Shown one piece after another: positions 44,368 through 53,213 of a stretch of 64,000 nucleotides of DNA; positions within the stretch are counted from its first letter, which is position 1; the number at the start of each line of letters is the position of its first letter. Below the pieces are notes generated by a model, which was not told where the DNA came from, did not search any database, and saw only the letters and a list, made by a program, of their open reading frames with translations. The DNA is taken from assembly GCF_009757775.1 (NCBI RefSeq), contig NZ_RHLK01000002.1, positions 502,113 to 566,112 of the forward strand, read 5' to 3'. This DNA is from Paenibacillus lutrae. Lineage in GTDB: Bacteria; Bacillota; Bacilli; Paenibacillales; NBRC-103111. The translations under genes were made by a program, and so were the position numbers.

Positions 44368-45657
44368 GTGAAACAGAGAAAATGGAGTCCGCTGCTGACG
44401 CTGTTCAGTGTAATTGGAGGGTTCGTCGGTTTTTTTGTCGGCGAGTATATGCTGAGCCGGTGGGGTGGCAGCCTGCACGAAATCGTACTGATGGGCCTGT
44501 ACTTCGGCCAGTTCGCCTTGTTCGTCGGCTTGTTCTGCCTGGTGGCCGAGATGATTTCGCCCGAGCTGAACGGAAGAAACTGGCGGCTGCGCTATGCCGG
44601 TGACGGCTGGAAATTTCTTGTGCCCGCTACACTGGTCATGCTCTTCGTGGCCGGGGCTTTGTTCCAGCTCTTATACGGGCTGCAGTTTGTCGGCAAGCAG
44701 GCTCCGAGAGATTATGTGCTTGTTCTCGACAAGTCTGAAAGTATGGTTCAGAACGACCCCGACAAGCAGAGCCTGCAGGCCGCCAAATCACTCATCGGGA
44801 GGATGAACGGCGGCAACCGGGTGGCATTGTTTACTTTCAATGAAGATACTCAGCTGGTATCTCCGCTTACCAGCCTCAAGTCATCCGGGGCAAGAGAAGA
44901 GCTTCAATCCCGGCTGGATAAGTTCGGGGAGCCGGTCGGTATGACGGATATCGGCAAAGCTTTGACTACCGTCATGGATGAGCTCAAGAAAGAAGGCGCC
45001 GCGAGCAGCAAAGCTGCCGTCATTCTGATCTCCGACGGCTACAGCGATGTGAACACGGCCCAGGTGCTGGCTCCTTACCTGGAAGCGGGCATTCCGGTGC
45101 ATACGGTCGGAATCGACGGCTCTCAGGTGGAAGGCATTGAGCTGCTCCAGCGTATTGCGGGCGAGACGAATGCGAGCTTCCACGATGTGAAAAGCGCCGA
45201 CCAGATTACAGGCGCGTTCGAGCAGATTTACGCCAGCGAGCAGCAGTGGAATCTGGTCAGCGAACGGCTGGGTCCGGCAGCGTCAGACAACTTCCACGGC
45301 ATTCTCCGGGTTGCGCTGATCCTGCTGATCGGCACACTTATCGGTTTGTCGCTCGGAATTATTTTCGACAACCGTCATTTGGCGCTCAGCTTTGCCATCG
45401 GCGGCACGATCGCCGGTCTTATTGCCGGTCTCGTGCTGGAGCTGAGCTTGCCTGGAACGAGCATTCCGGCATTCTACCGGGCGGTTGCGGCGGTAACACT
45501 GGCCTTCGTGCTGTCCCTGGCTACACTGATTATCCCGGTCAACAATAACGACTCGAATCCGGGACTGCGGGCCGGTTCACGCCAGAAGGCAAGACCGGGG
45601 GCAAGCAGCCGCCTGGGTGACCGCAGCAGCCAGCTGCCCGGCAAGCAATTCCGTTAA
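44368..45657 (+). CDS. Membrane protein with an outside VWA domain between helix groups
   Basis: A GTG start behind GGGGGGAGAAC. The 429-residue protein has three N-terminal membrane helices (residues 9-100). A VWA domain follows (115-300) with the MIDAS DKSES (121-125), the Thr of GEPVGMTDIGKALTTV and the Asp of VILISDGYSD. Three or so further helices (about 310-390) and a basic, Ser-rich tail complete it. Unlike the VWA protein at 36648 it has no signal peptide and no outside Ig domains. Both VWA proteins are probably on the same face of the membrane. The stop codon is embedded in a 13-bp direct repeat. Confidence 0.8.
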   Translation: MKQRKWSPLLTLFSVIGGFVGFFVGEYMLSRWGGSLHEIVLMGLYFGQFALFVGLFCLVAEMISPELNGRNWRLRYAGDGWKFLVPATLVMLFVAGALFQLLYGLQFVGKQAPRDYVLVLDKSESMVQNDPDKQSLQAAKSLIGRMNGGNRVALFTFNEDTQLVSPLTSLKSSGAREELQSRLDKFGEPVGMTDIGKALTTVMDELKKEGAASSKAAVILISDGYSDVNTAQVLAPYLEAGIPVHTVGIDGSQVEGIELLQRIAGETNASFHDVKSADQITGAFEQIYASEQQWNLVSERLGPAASDNFHGILRVALILLIGTLIGLSLGIIFDNRHLALSFAIGGTIAGLIAGLVLELSLPGTSIPAFYRAVAAVTLAFVLSLATLIIPVNNNDSNPGLRAGSRQKARPGASSRLGDRSSQLPGKQFR

Positions 45658-45680
45658 TGTATTGCTCTAATGTATTGCTC
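45655..45680. repeat. Direct repeat of 13 bp at the VWA gene stop codon
   Basis: TAATGTATTGCTC is present twice in tandem; the first copy contains the stop codon. A second short repeat (ACGTATGA, twice) follows in the 80-bp gap before the next gene. Confidence 0.8.
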
Positions 45681-45737
45681 TAACGAGAACGTATGAAACA
45701 AACGTATGAGGCATCCCATCAAGTGAGGCGATAGATC

Positions 45738-46376
45738 ATGAACTGGCAAGAAATGGGTGAATATTCCCGGATTGAGAAGCTTGCCGCCCAGCCCGTCCGG
45801 GACGGGGAATGCGTATTGACCTGGCAGTGGCCCAAAGACATTCAGGCCGTGTATGTATACAGCTTCGAGGCAGGAGCAGAGAAGCCTCCGGAGCTTCTCG
45901 CTCCGCAGCAGATGAAGCTGTTTACCCGGGAAGAATACAAGGCCAAGTCCGGTTACCGCGAGCGTATCGATTACATCGGGAGCCGGGGATACCGGATTTT
46001 CCCTTGTATGATTAAGGATGGTGCCGTCACGGCACTGCTGCAGAAGGACGAACACAATGTGGTGCGGGTAAACGGAGGCAAAGCCGGCATCCGGTATTCC
46101 GTTCATTACGGGAGAAAGCTGTTCGGTAAATTCAAGACAGCGCGGATTCAGTTGTTCTGTGAAATTCCGGTACCCCAGGAAGCGCTCTGTTATGTAAAAA
46201 AAGAAGGCGCTCCCCCGTCCGGCAGACAAGACGGCACGGCCTATCCGTTCCGGCGGGACTTTGACGCAGGTAGCCAGTCGCTGCCCGAAATCGAGATCGG
46301 CAGGAACGATTATCTCCGGCTTTTTCTGACTGATCCTTCCCGTTACGGGGAGATTTTCGAATTAATTCAAGAATAG
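45738..46376 (+). CDS. Beta-rich hypothetical protein of the GTPase locus
   Basis: ATG behind AGGCGATAG. The 212-residue product is soluble and beta-rich: two repeating units of about 90 residues resemble fibronectin/Ig-like sheets (ECVLTWQWPKDIQAVYVYSF and YSVHYGRKLFGKFKTARIQL). It has no signal peptide and no membrane helix. It is followed by the GTPase gene 11 bp later. It could be an adaptor for one of the large proteins. I know no named family for it. Confidence 0.68.
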   Translation: MNWQEMGEYSRIEKLAAQPVRDGECVLTWQWPKDIQAVYVYSFEAGAEKPPELLAPQQMKLFTREEYKAKSGYRERIDYIGSRGYRIFPCMIKDGAVTALLQKDEHNVVRVNGGKAGIRYSVHYGRKLFGKFKTARIQLFCEIPVPQEALCYVKKEGAPPSGRQDGTAYPFRRDFDAGSQSLPEIEIGRNDYLRLFLTDPSRYGEIFELIQE

Positions 46377-46387
46377 GAGGGGCGCAT

Positions 46388-47653
46388 ATGCTAGGGTATC
46401 TGAAAAGTCTGTTCGAGAAAAAGCCGCCCGAAAAAGAGCGGCCTCCATTTTACAGCATCGTATGCCCTTACTGCTTCAGTAAGTTTGAGCCTGAGGAGGT
46501 TGTTTTCCGGGCGGCTCACGTTAAAGATACGGATGATGATTTCATGCTGCAGGAAGATGCGAAGCTGAACAATTGGCGGCGTAAGTTCAACCTGTCCGAG
46601 AACGATATGGAGGCGGTTATTAGTCCTTCTTCCATCCCGGATGAGCACAAGTCATACATCCAGAATGTGCTGGTTGCCGTGACCGACCGATACGGGGAGA
46701 CCACCAGGCGCCGCTTGTGCCCGAATTGTCACAATGAGCTGCCGATTTCGGCCGGCAAGGTGCCAAGCAATATTATTTCGATTGTCGGAGCGTCCCAAGT
46801 CGGGAAGTCGGTATACATGACATCGCTGATCCATACGCTCCAGCATACGACGGCTTCTAACTTCAATGCCGCCTGCATGCCGCTCAGCGCCGAGATCAGC
46901 CGCAAATTCCGGCAGTATTATCACGAGCCGATTTTTGAGCGGGGCAGCATGCTTCAGTCGACGAATCCGAATGAGCAGCAGGAGCCGTTTATTTTTCAGT
47001 TTGTGTTTAAAGATGAGCGGGAAGCGCCGCTTACGATTGTATTCTTCGATGTGGCCGGCGAAGGAATGGTCCAGCGGGAATACCTCGATATTTATGCGTC
47101 GCACATTAAAAATTCATCAGGGATCTTGTTCCTGGTCGATCCGCTGCAGATCCGCAGCATCCGGGACAAAATTCAGATTAATGTAGGCGGAGAACAGGGA
47201 GAATTCGCTAACCGCTATGACGAGCCCCGTGAAGTCGTGATTTCCCTGTTTGAGAATTTCATCGCCCACCAGCAGAACAGCAAGACCGATATCCCGACGG
47301 CCATCGTCTTGACCAAGAGTGATATGCTGCAATATTTAAAAGAAGAAGACAGCGAATATATTCAGCCTAACAGCAACGTGTTCCGCAACGTCGTTCACCG
47401 GGGATTTCTGGATAACACGGAATTCGAGAACATTGACGGCGAAATCGGCCGTTTCATCGACAAGGTGGACCGGCCGTTTAAGGACGCTGTGGATGTTTAT
47501 TTCTCCAACACGGCTTATTTCGCCGTCTCGGCGCTGGGCACGAATCCTGTGAACAAGCAGGTCAGCGGGGTCATCAATCCGACTCGTGTTGACGAGCCGT
47601 TCATTTGGCTGCTGCATAAGCTGGGTTACATAGCGAGGAGAGATGCGACGTGA
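46388..47653 (+). CDS. TRAFAC-type GTPase with a split zinc ribbon
   Basis: The 421-residue protein has two CxxC pairs, CPYC near residue 26 and CPNC near 117, separated by a helical stretch; together they can bind one zinc. The P-loop GTPase follows. Walker A is GASQVGKSVYM (about 133-143), the switch/Walker B is VFFDVAGEG (Asp 221) and the guanine motif is TKSD (about 308-311); VSALG fits G5. The Dx(2)G and [NT]KxD motifs argue for GTP. The layout fits the double-GTPase/GAP1-linked TRAFAC families in predicted conflict systems. The last four bases overlap the next gene, whose product fits a GTPase-associated protein. Confidence 0.82.
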   Translation: MLGYLKSLFEKKPPEKERPPFYSIVCPYCFSKFEPEEVVFRAAHVKDTDDDFMLQEDAKLNNWRRKFNLSENDMEAVISPSSIPDEHKSYIQNVLVAVTDRYGETTRRRLCPNCHNELPISAGKVPSNIISIVGASQVGKSVYMTSLIHTLQHTTASNFNAACMPLSAEISRKFRQYYHEPIFERGSMLQSTNPNEQQEPFIFQFVFKDEREAPLTIVFFDVAGEGMVQREYLDIYASHIKNSSGILFLVDPLQIRSIRDKIQINVGGEQGEFANRYDEPREVVISLFENFIAHQQNSKTDIPTAIVLTKSDMLQYLKEEDSEYIQPNSNVFRNVVHRGFLDNTEFENIDGEIGRFIDKVDRPFKDAVDVYFSNTAYFAVSALGTNPVNKQVSGVINPTRVDEPFIWLLHKLGYIARRDAT

Positions 47654-50600
47654 CCGGGAGAAAATTACAGCAGCAGCTGTTTACACGCGACCGGGAAGGC
47701 ATCTTCCGGACAAGCGAAGGGTTTGATACGGTAGCCAAGTCCCCGGGGCTGGACGGTTCGTTTATCAAATCGGCGCTGCATCCTTATTGCGTCTATAAGC
47801 CGCCGCAGGAACTGCTGGAGCGGGGAGAAGAGAACAGCAGCCTGTACCCGGAATCGCTGGTGTCCTATCAGGCGGAGAACGGGGATCTGGTCATCGGGCG
47901 CAGCGTATATGTGGCGACGGATTTTACCGGCCAGCGGAGCGCATCGTTCACGCACCAGTTTGTAGTCCCCAAGGAAAGCAAAGAAGCGTTCATCCGGGAG
48001 CCGCGGCGTATTTTCGGTATCCGGGCATTCCGGAGCCGTTACGATATCCGGGAAGGCAAGTCGGTGCCGGAGCTGGAATTGGATGAGCTCGCCTACGACG
48101 GGATGATTCAGGCGAATCAGGAGAAGGAACTGCTCGAAGAGCTGGGCATCGGCCGCGAGTTGTTCCGTCAGCTGGTATATGCCGTGCTGTCGGCGGCCGC
48201 GGGGAAAAAGAAGGTGTACATCGCCCTGGATACCGGCGTATCCCGCAGCGGGGAGTATGCCGGACGACTGCTTGAAATTATCTACCGCTGCCTGCCTTAT
48301 GCGGCTCGGCGTCTGCTCGGTTTCATGACGTTCAACAGCGAACCGGAGGCCAAGCAGAACCTGCATGTGGTCTTCACGGAAAAGGGCAGCATCCGTCTGC
48401 CGGACCGCCGCCTGGAGAAGGACTATATCTTTGATTTTCCGAACGCGCGGTTTATGAATGCGGAGCTGCCTGCCCAGGAGCTGGCTTATCTGGACTTCGT
48501 CTGGGATCACCGAAGTGAACCGAGGCAGCTGCAAGGGCTGCTGGACTTCTGCGACGAGGCGCTCGCGGGTATGGATGCGGGCACGTCACTTAGCCCTGCC
48601 GCCTATTCGAAGCTGTGCACGCTGTATGATATCGAGCAGGGGAATGAGAAGAAATACGAAGGCGGGCGCGCCGCGACGATGAATGCGATCCTGTCGTTCC
48701 TCAGCGCGGATACAGTTCCGCTCAAGCCGCGGCTGAATCAGCTGTTCCTGCGTCTGCTGAGCAGGGAAGCATCGGACCGGCACAGCGTGCTTGATGCCGA
48801 GTATCTGGAGGCGGTCATCCGTTATGAGAAGATCGCCGATACCTCCGCCAGGACGCTTCTTGTGCGCTGCCTGGGGATCTTCATCTCCAGGGCTGCGGCT
48901 GCGGTAAGCAGCGGAGGCACGGATGGAAGCGTACCGCTGCTGGATCTGCTCGCGAAGCACGCGGGTGTCTTCAGCGCGGTACTGCGCGAGGTGCTGCAGG
49001 GCCAGCCGCAAATCGCGGAGAACTACGTCCGCGTGCGTATGAAGCGGGTCTCATCCGTACAGGATTTCACGGATGAGATCAGCTTCTGGCTTGCGGCCGG
49101 CGAGTCTTTCGCGACGGGGGAATTCTTCCTTCAAGAGGCCTATGAGCCTATGAAGCGGATTATGCGCGGGGACGTCCGCAGGAAGATCGGTCAGGCCAAG
49201 CTGCTTGCCGGATATTTCGACGGCTTGTCCCGCAGCGGGAAGCAGGCCGGAGCCGGCGCGGTACCGGCACCTGGAGGAGGGCAGTCCAGACCGGACGCCT
49301 CCCGCCAGTCGCCGCTTGCCGGCTTCAGCCGCTGGATGAAGCTGGCGGTGCAGCTGGAGCTGCTGGACGATCTCCAGCCTGCGCATCTCGGCTGGGAGGA
49401 CCTGAGCGGCCTCGGCTTCCTGCTGGAGCCGCTGAGTCCGGATCTGCGGCGGCATGCCGATGCCCGCCAGAACGGCGCGCTGCGCGTCCTGCTGCCGCTC
49501 TACAAAGCGCTTGCGCGCAGCGGAGAGGACCAGCGCGAAGCGGAGGAGGAGCTCGGGCATCTGGACACGGTCGATCTCGACCGCGTGCAGGGCCTGCTCC
49601 GCAAGCTGCTGCAGACGCAGCTTACGTCCGCTTCCTTCGGCCGCATCGCGACAGCGTTCTACCGCCCCGGTAACGGCACAGGGGGGCAGGATCTCAGCTA
49701 TCAGCCTGCCTATGATTATGAAGGCATGCTGAATTATGTCGCTGATCATACGAGGGGTACCGAGACGCTCTATGATTTCCTGCTCTGGTCTGCGGACGAC
49801 AGCCGATTCCTGATTGCGCAGACGCAGGCTGCTGCCGGGGATCGGGGTATTCATCCGCATTATAAGGCAGCCGTCAGCCGGACGTTCGATGTCCATGCGC
49901 CGCAGGCTTTCAAGAATAAAGGGCTGGCCCGCAGGCTGCTTGCCGTGAATAACGACACGTTCCGCGCTTTATTCGAGACCATTAAACTGCGGCAATCGGG
50001 CAAGCTCGCCCGGATCTGGGCGAAGAATAAACGCAGAATTATTCTGCGCGGATCGATTCTGCTGGTTCTGCTCGTTGCGGTAACAGCGCTCATCTGGAAG
50101 CCGGTCGCCGCATGGCTGACGCCGCCTCCTGTCCTGGTCATCGAAGCGCCGGAGAAAGCCGGGGAACAGACCGTCTCCGTTAAGATGAGTCTGCAAGAGC
50201 CGGATCAAGAAACGAAATTATATGTGAATGATAAAGAAGTGGGCAAAGGAACCGCGCAAGCCGAGGTTCCGCTGAGCGAAGGCCCGAATGAAGTGGTATT
50301 CAAGGCGGTAAACGCAGGCGGCAAAGAGTCCGGGGTCGTCCGCAAGACGATTACGCTTGTTGCGGCTCCCCTCCTTAAAGTGGAGCCGCTGCCCGCTTCT
50401 GTGCGCACAAGCTCAGTCGTTGTTGCGGTCAAGGCGGAGGATTCTACCGACCCGAGTCCGGAAATATTCATCAACGGGCAGTCAGTCGGCTTTGGCAGCG
50501 TATCGAGAACGGTCGAGCTTAATCCCGGCGAGAACGAGATTGAGATTACCGCCAAAAACAAATACGGCCGCACAAGTGAGCCGATGCTGTATAAAGTGAA

Positions 50601-50745
50601 AGCACCCGGCAGCGGAAGTAAAAAAGCGGACAGCAATGCTGCGGACGCAGCAGGCAATACAGCGGGCGCAGCCGGTAATTCCGGGAGTGCAGCCGGTAAT
50701 GCGGCAGGCAGCGCAAACTCAAAACCAGAGTTGAATACCAGGTGA
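47650..50745 (+). CDS. GAP1-type GTPase-associated protein with TM helix and outside Ig-like domains
   Basis: The 1031-residue protein starts at a GTG that overlaps the GTPase stop (GTGA). Its N-terminus (QQQLFTRDREGIFRTSEGFD, LVIGRSVYVATDFTGQRSAS, FTHQFVVPKE) is the GAP1-N2-type domain as I recall it. A long helical middle part (about 260-780) follows. Then come a basic segment and one membrane helix (IILRGSILLVLLVAVTALIW, about 798-820), and outside the cell at least two Ig-like beta domains (VLVIEAPEKAGEQTVSV, PLLKVEPLPASVRTSS) and an Ala/Gly/Asn-rich end. It is placed to connect the GTPase inside to something outside. Confidence 0.8.
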   Translation: MTGRKLQQQLFTRDREGIFRTSEGFDTVAKSPGLDGSFIKSALHPYCVYKPPQELLERGEENSSLYPESLVSYQAENGDLVIGRSVYVATDFTGQRSASFTHQFVVPKESKEAFIREPRRIFGIRAFRSRYDIREGKSVPELELDELAYDGMIQANQEKELLEELGIGRELFRQLVYAVLSAAAGKKKVYIALDTGVSRSGEYAGRLLEIIYRCLPYAARRLLGFMTFNSEPEAKQNLHVVFTEKGSIRLPDRRLEKDYIFDFPNARFMNAELPAQELAYLDFVWDHRSEPRQLQGLLDFCDEALAGMDAGTSLSPAAYSKLCTLYDIEQGNEKKYEGGRAATMNAILSFLSADTVPLKPRLNQLFLRLLSREASDRHSVLDAEYLEAVIRYEKIADTSARTLLVRCLGIFISRAAAAVSSGGTDGSVPLLDLLAKHAGVFSAVLREVLQGQPQIAENYVRVRMKRVSSVQDFTDEISFWLAAGESFATGEFFLQEAYEPMKRIMRGDVRRKIGQAKLLAGYFDGLSRSGKQAGAGAVPAPGGGQSRPDASRQSPLAGFSRWMKLAVQLELLDDLQPAHLGWEDLSGLGFLLEPLSPDLRRHADARQNGALRVLLPLYKALARSGEDQREAEEELGHLDTVDLDRVQGLLRKLLQTQLTSASFGRIATAFYRPGNGTGGQDLSYQPAYDYEGMLNYVADHTRGTETLYDFLLWSADDSRFLIAQTQAAAGDRGIHPHYKAAVSRTFDVHAPQAFKNKGLARRLLAVNNDTFRALFETIKLRQSGKLARIWAKNKRRIILRGSILLVLLVAVTALIWKPVAAWLTPPPVLVIEAPEKAGEQTVSVKMSLQEPDQETKLYVNDKEVGKGTAQAEVPLSEGPNEVVFKAVNAGGKESGVVRKTITLVAAPLLKVEPLPASVRTSSVVVAVKAEDSTDPSPEIFINGQSVGFGSVSRTVELNPGENEIEITAKNKYGRTSEPMLYKVKAPGSGSKKADSNAADAAGNTAGAAGNSGSAAGNAAGSANSKPELNTR

Positions 50746-50940
50746 TATAAGCGCAATAAGAATAGATTACAAAGATGGCCATGCGGGAATACGCATAATC
50801 TGAACGGCTGAATATCAGGATTATTGTGGATAAGCGGCAAGATGTTCATTCAACTTATCCAGCCTGTCTAAAAGAATCTTCAAAAGGCGTTTACAAGGCC
50901 GGCGGACATGCGGAGTGAGTACGGCCAGAAAATGAACAAG

Positions 50941-50993
50941 AAGCGGATGCTGATGCCGGAGGTTGACCCGGCAGCTTGCATCCGCTTTTTTTA
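50941..50993 (+). terminator. Intrinsic terminator of the plus-strand GTPase operon
   Basis: AAGCGGATGC pairs with GCATCCGCTT, with inner arms TGCCGG and CCGGCA, and T7 follows. It lies about 200 bp after the GAP1-type gene. From 50746 to 50940 I see no gene. Confidence 0.88.
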
Positions 50994-51185
50994 TATGAAG
51001 AGATGATCCAGGGAGGCATAAACGTGATTCTTTAAACGATTAGGTACCGTGAAACGCTTGATTCGTTGTTGTGTTCTATATGCGTCTGCACGTTCACTTC
51101 TCTTTTGAAAAACGGATGAACCCTTCCGGAGGCCCGTTGGCCAACATTCATCTTGTCCCCTTCCAGTCTCCAGATCCCCTTCATG

Positions 51186-52052
51186 TTACAGGTCATGCCC
51201 GTCCGTCCGCAGCTTCCGCTCTTTCCTGACTTCCTCAAGCGGTATCGCATTAGGATCGACCATACCCGTAAACTGATCCTCGCAAGTTAAATCCACAAGT
51301 GCCGTTCTTCGCTGTCCATCCTTGTAGTAAATTACCTCTACCGTTTCTTTACTTCCCGCACAGCGGCAAAGCGCTTTTACAAACTCCGAGTAGGTAGGAA
51401 CAGGCATCTTCCCCAGATGAGTCACAATGCTCCCGTCTGTGAGACCGGCTCTATGTGCAGGCCCGCCGGGATATACCTTCTTGATGTAATTGCCGCCCAA
51501 GCCGGCAGCGTCCAAATTCTGTTCTTTCAGCTGCCCGCTAGACGCCGTATAGTTCAGCACACCGAGCCGGGGATAGCCGAAAATCGAATTCCGGAGATCC
51601 AGCCCGAGTTCGATCGTGTTTTGCAGATGAAAAAGCGACTGTCTCCAGCCGAGCTCCGTGCATTCCTTCACCCACTGCATCATCTCATCATCCGTAAATC
51701 CGTCGACCGTAACTGTCACTTTGGTGCAGCCATTGCGGTGCTCAAACGAAAAAGCAGTATTCAGCTTATACTCCCAGAGGGTTCCATCCGGAAAAATAGA
51801 AGAATACTGCTCTTCAAAAGTAATCAGCCGCAGCCGGATGCATGCGGTACACACCGCCCGATTCGTCAATTCCCCGATCACAAGTGTCATTTCATCGCCT
51901 TCCGAGATTTCCGGCCAGGTCCCTGAATAAGTAGCGATATCGCTCAGGAAATGGTTCCAGCCCTCCGCAGTTGCTATGTACCACCAAGCTTTCTCGACAG
52001 GACCATCGATGTAAACTGAGTTTACTGTCCGTCCGATTTCGGTGCTTCCCAT
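51186..52052 (-). CDS. SRPBCC-domain protein fused to a PDZ domain
   Basis: The 288-residue protein has an AHSA1/SRPBCC helix-grip domain first (about residues 10-155: VYIDGPVEKAWWYIATAEGW, AFSFEHRNGCTKVTVTVDGF, ECTELGWRQSLFHLQNTIEL). A PDZ domain follows (about 170-260) with the HtrA-like stretch YIKKVYPGGPAHRAGLTDGS and YSEFVKALCRCAGSKETVEV. There is no signal peptide, so it acts in the cytoplasm. PDZ domains are usually in membrane proteases, so fusion to a small-ligand binding fold is uncommon. The gene stands alone on the minus strand. Role unknown. Confidence 0.8.
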   Translation of the reverse strand: MGSTEIGRTVNSVYIDGPVEKAWWYIATAEGWNHFLSDIATYSGTWPEISEGDEMTLVIGELTNRAVCTACIRLRLITFEEQYSSIFPDGTLWEYKLNTAFSFEHRNGCTKVTVTVDGFTDDEMMQWVKECTELGWRQSLFHLQNTIELGLDLRNSIFGYPRLGVLNYTASSGQLKEQNLDAAGLGGNYIKKVYPGGPAHRAGLTDGSIVTHLGKMPVPTYSEFVKALCRCAGSKETVEVIYYKDGQRRTALVDLTCEDQFTGMVDPNAIPLEEVRKERKLRTDGHDL

Positions 52053-52233
52053 CTGTAATCCCCCTTTGCATGCTCAGCCTTTGTTCTTAGTATAGGCAGC
52101 ATTGCGAACGAATGATCGTGTTTTTGTGTCCGGTTTGAAGATGGAAAAGCCGAGCGCCTTCCGCAGCCGTTATTCTATACTGCTCTAAACAGACGGACTT
52201 CAACGTCCACTACACTGTTCAGAGGTGATTGCT

Positions 52234-53169
52234 ATTACGGAAATCAATGTGATTCTGCCTGTTCACAACCAGGCCTATCCGTTATCCCTGACACTCGGCG
52301 GCTTTGCAAGGCAGACGATCCCCTCCGCTTCCTTCCGTCTTATTATTGTCGATGACGGATCAGAGGAACCGGTCGGAGCGGTTGCGGAGGCTTATAATGA
52401 ACAGCTTCGCATCACGTATATCCGGATTCCGAAGAGCGGGAGAGCTGCCGCAAGAAATGCAGGCGTGGAGCTGGTCGATGAGGGACTTGTTATTTTCTGC
52501 GATGCGGACCGGATACCAAGGCCGGGCTTCATCGAAGGGCACGTGAAGGCCCACGGGCAGGCCCACGGGCAGGCTGACGGGCAGGCTCATGGGCGGCAAG
52601 GAGAGCGCCTGAGCGTAGGGCAGGTCCGTGAGCTGTACATACCAGATCCGGAGCACAAAAGGGAGCTGGTTCTGCAGCGCTTCGATCAGGGAAAATACGA
52701 CCGGATTCCGCAATTCTGCCGGCTTGTGTACCGACTGTTCCGTGATGACGGCTTAACAGATTCAGCCGTAGCCTGGATTGCGGCACTAAGCGGCAACATG
52801 GCGATTCCTGCCGGGTTATTCCGCCAGCTTGGCGGCTTCGATGAACAGTTCCGGGAATGGGGATTCGAGCACATGGAATTTGGTTATCGGGCTCATTTGG
52901 CCGGAATTCCTTTCGTATATGCCAAAGAAGCGGTTAACGTGCATGTGGCTCATCCGCGCAGGGGCGCATCCTATGCCGAGTATATCCGGCAGAGTCATGC
53001 TTATTTTTACCGGAAACATCCTCATCCTGTCATCGGCTGTTTTCAGCCCTTCATGATGGGCCGGATCAGCAGGCTTCAGCTGGAAGCCGCAGCCGCAACC
53101 GGCATTGCGGGCGAAGCGGGAATCAGCCATCCGGATGATTATGTGCGGATTCTGAATTTCAAACCATAA
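52234..53169 (+). CDS. Family 2 glycosyltransferase, probable ATT start
   Basis: The GT-A fold is clear: VILPVHNQAYPLSLTLGGFA, LIIVDDGSEE, RIPKSGRAAARNAGVE, VIFCDADRIPRPGF (DxD), GFDEQFREWGFEHMEFGYR. Family 2 members normally begin a few residues before VILPVHN. A Shine-Dalgarno AGAGGTGA (52221-52228) is spaced correctly for the ATT at 52234, giving M-TEINVILP; the GTG at 52225 lies inside that site. Four 12-bp repeats (52549-52596) add AHGQ tetrapeptides after the DxD region, where the family usually has a short loop. The protein ends in a lectin-free C-terminus. Confidence 0.8.
   Translation: MTEINVILPVHNQAYPLSLTLGGFARQTIPSASFRLIIVDDGSEEPVGAVAEAYNEQLRITYIRIPKSGRAAARNAGVELVDEGLVIFCDADRIPRPGFIEGHVKAHGQAHGQADGQAHGRQGERLSVGQVRELYIPDPEHKRELVLQRFDQGKYDRIPQFCRLVYRLFRDDGLTDSAVAWIAALSGNMAIPAGLFRQLGGFDEQFREWGFEHMEFGYRAHLAGIPFVYAKEAVNVHVAHPRRGASYAEYIRQSHAYFYRKHPHPVIGCFQPFMMGRISRLQLEAAAATGIAGEAGISHPDDYVRILNFKP
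52549..52596 (+). repeat. Four in-frame 12-bp repeats within the glycosyltransferase gene
   Basis: GCCCACGGGCAG and three variants encode AHGQ AHGQ ADGQ AHGR. They sit in a loop between the DxD motif and the acceptor-binding region. Confidence 0.92.
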
Positions 53170-53213
53170 GAACGGACTGCCACTACAGGAAGCGAAACGG
53201 GGGGAACAATCGC

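Noticed and set aside
51032-51151. 39-codon minus-strand frame with AAGGGGA upstream, just after the SRPBCC-PDZ gene
   Set aside because: The ribosome-like site is reasonable but the residues show no pattern and there is no supporting context; kept out of the feature list.
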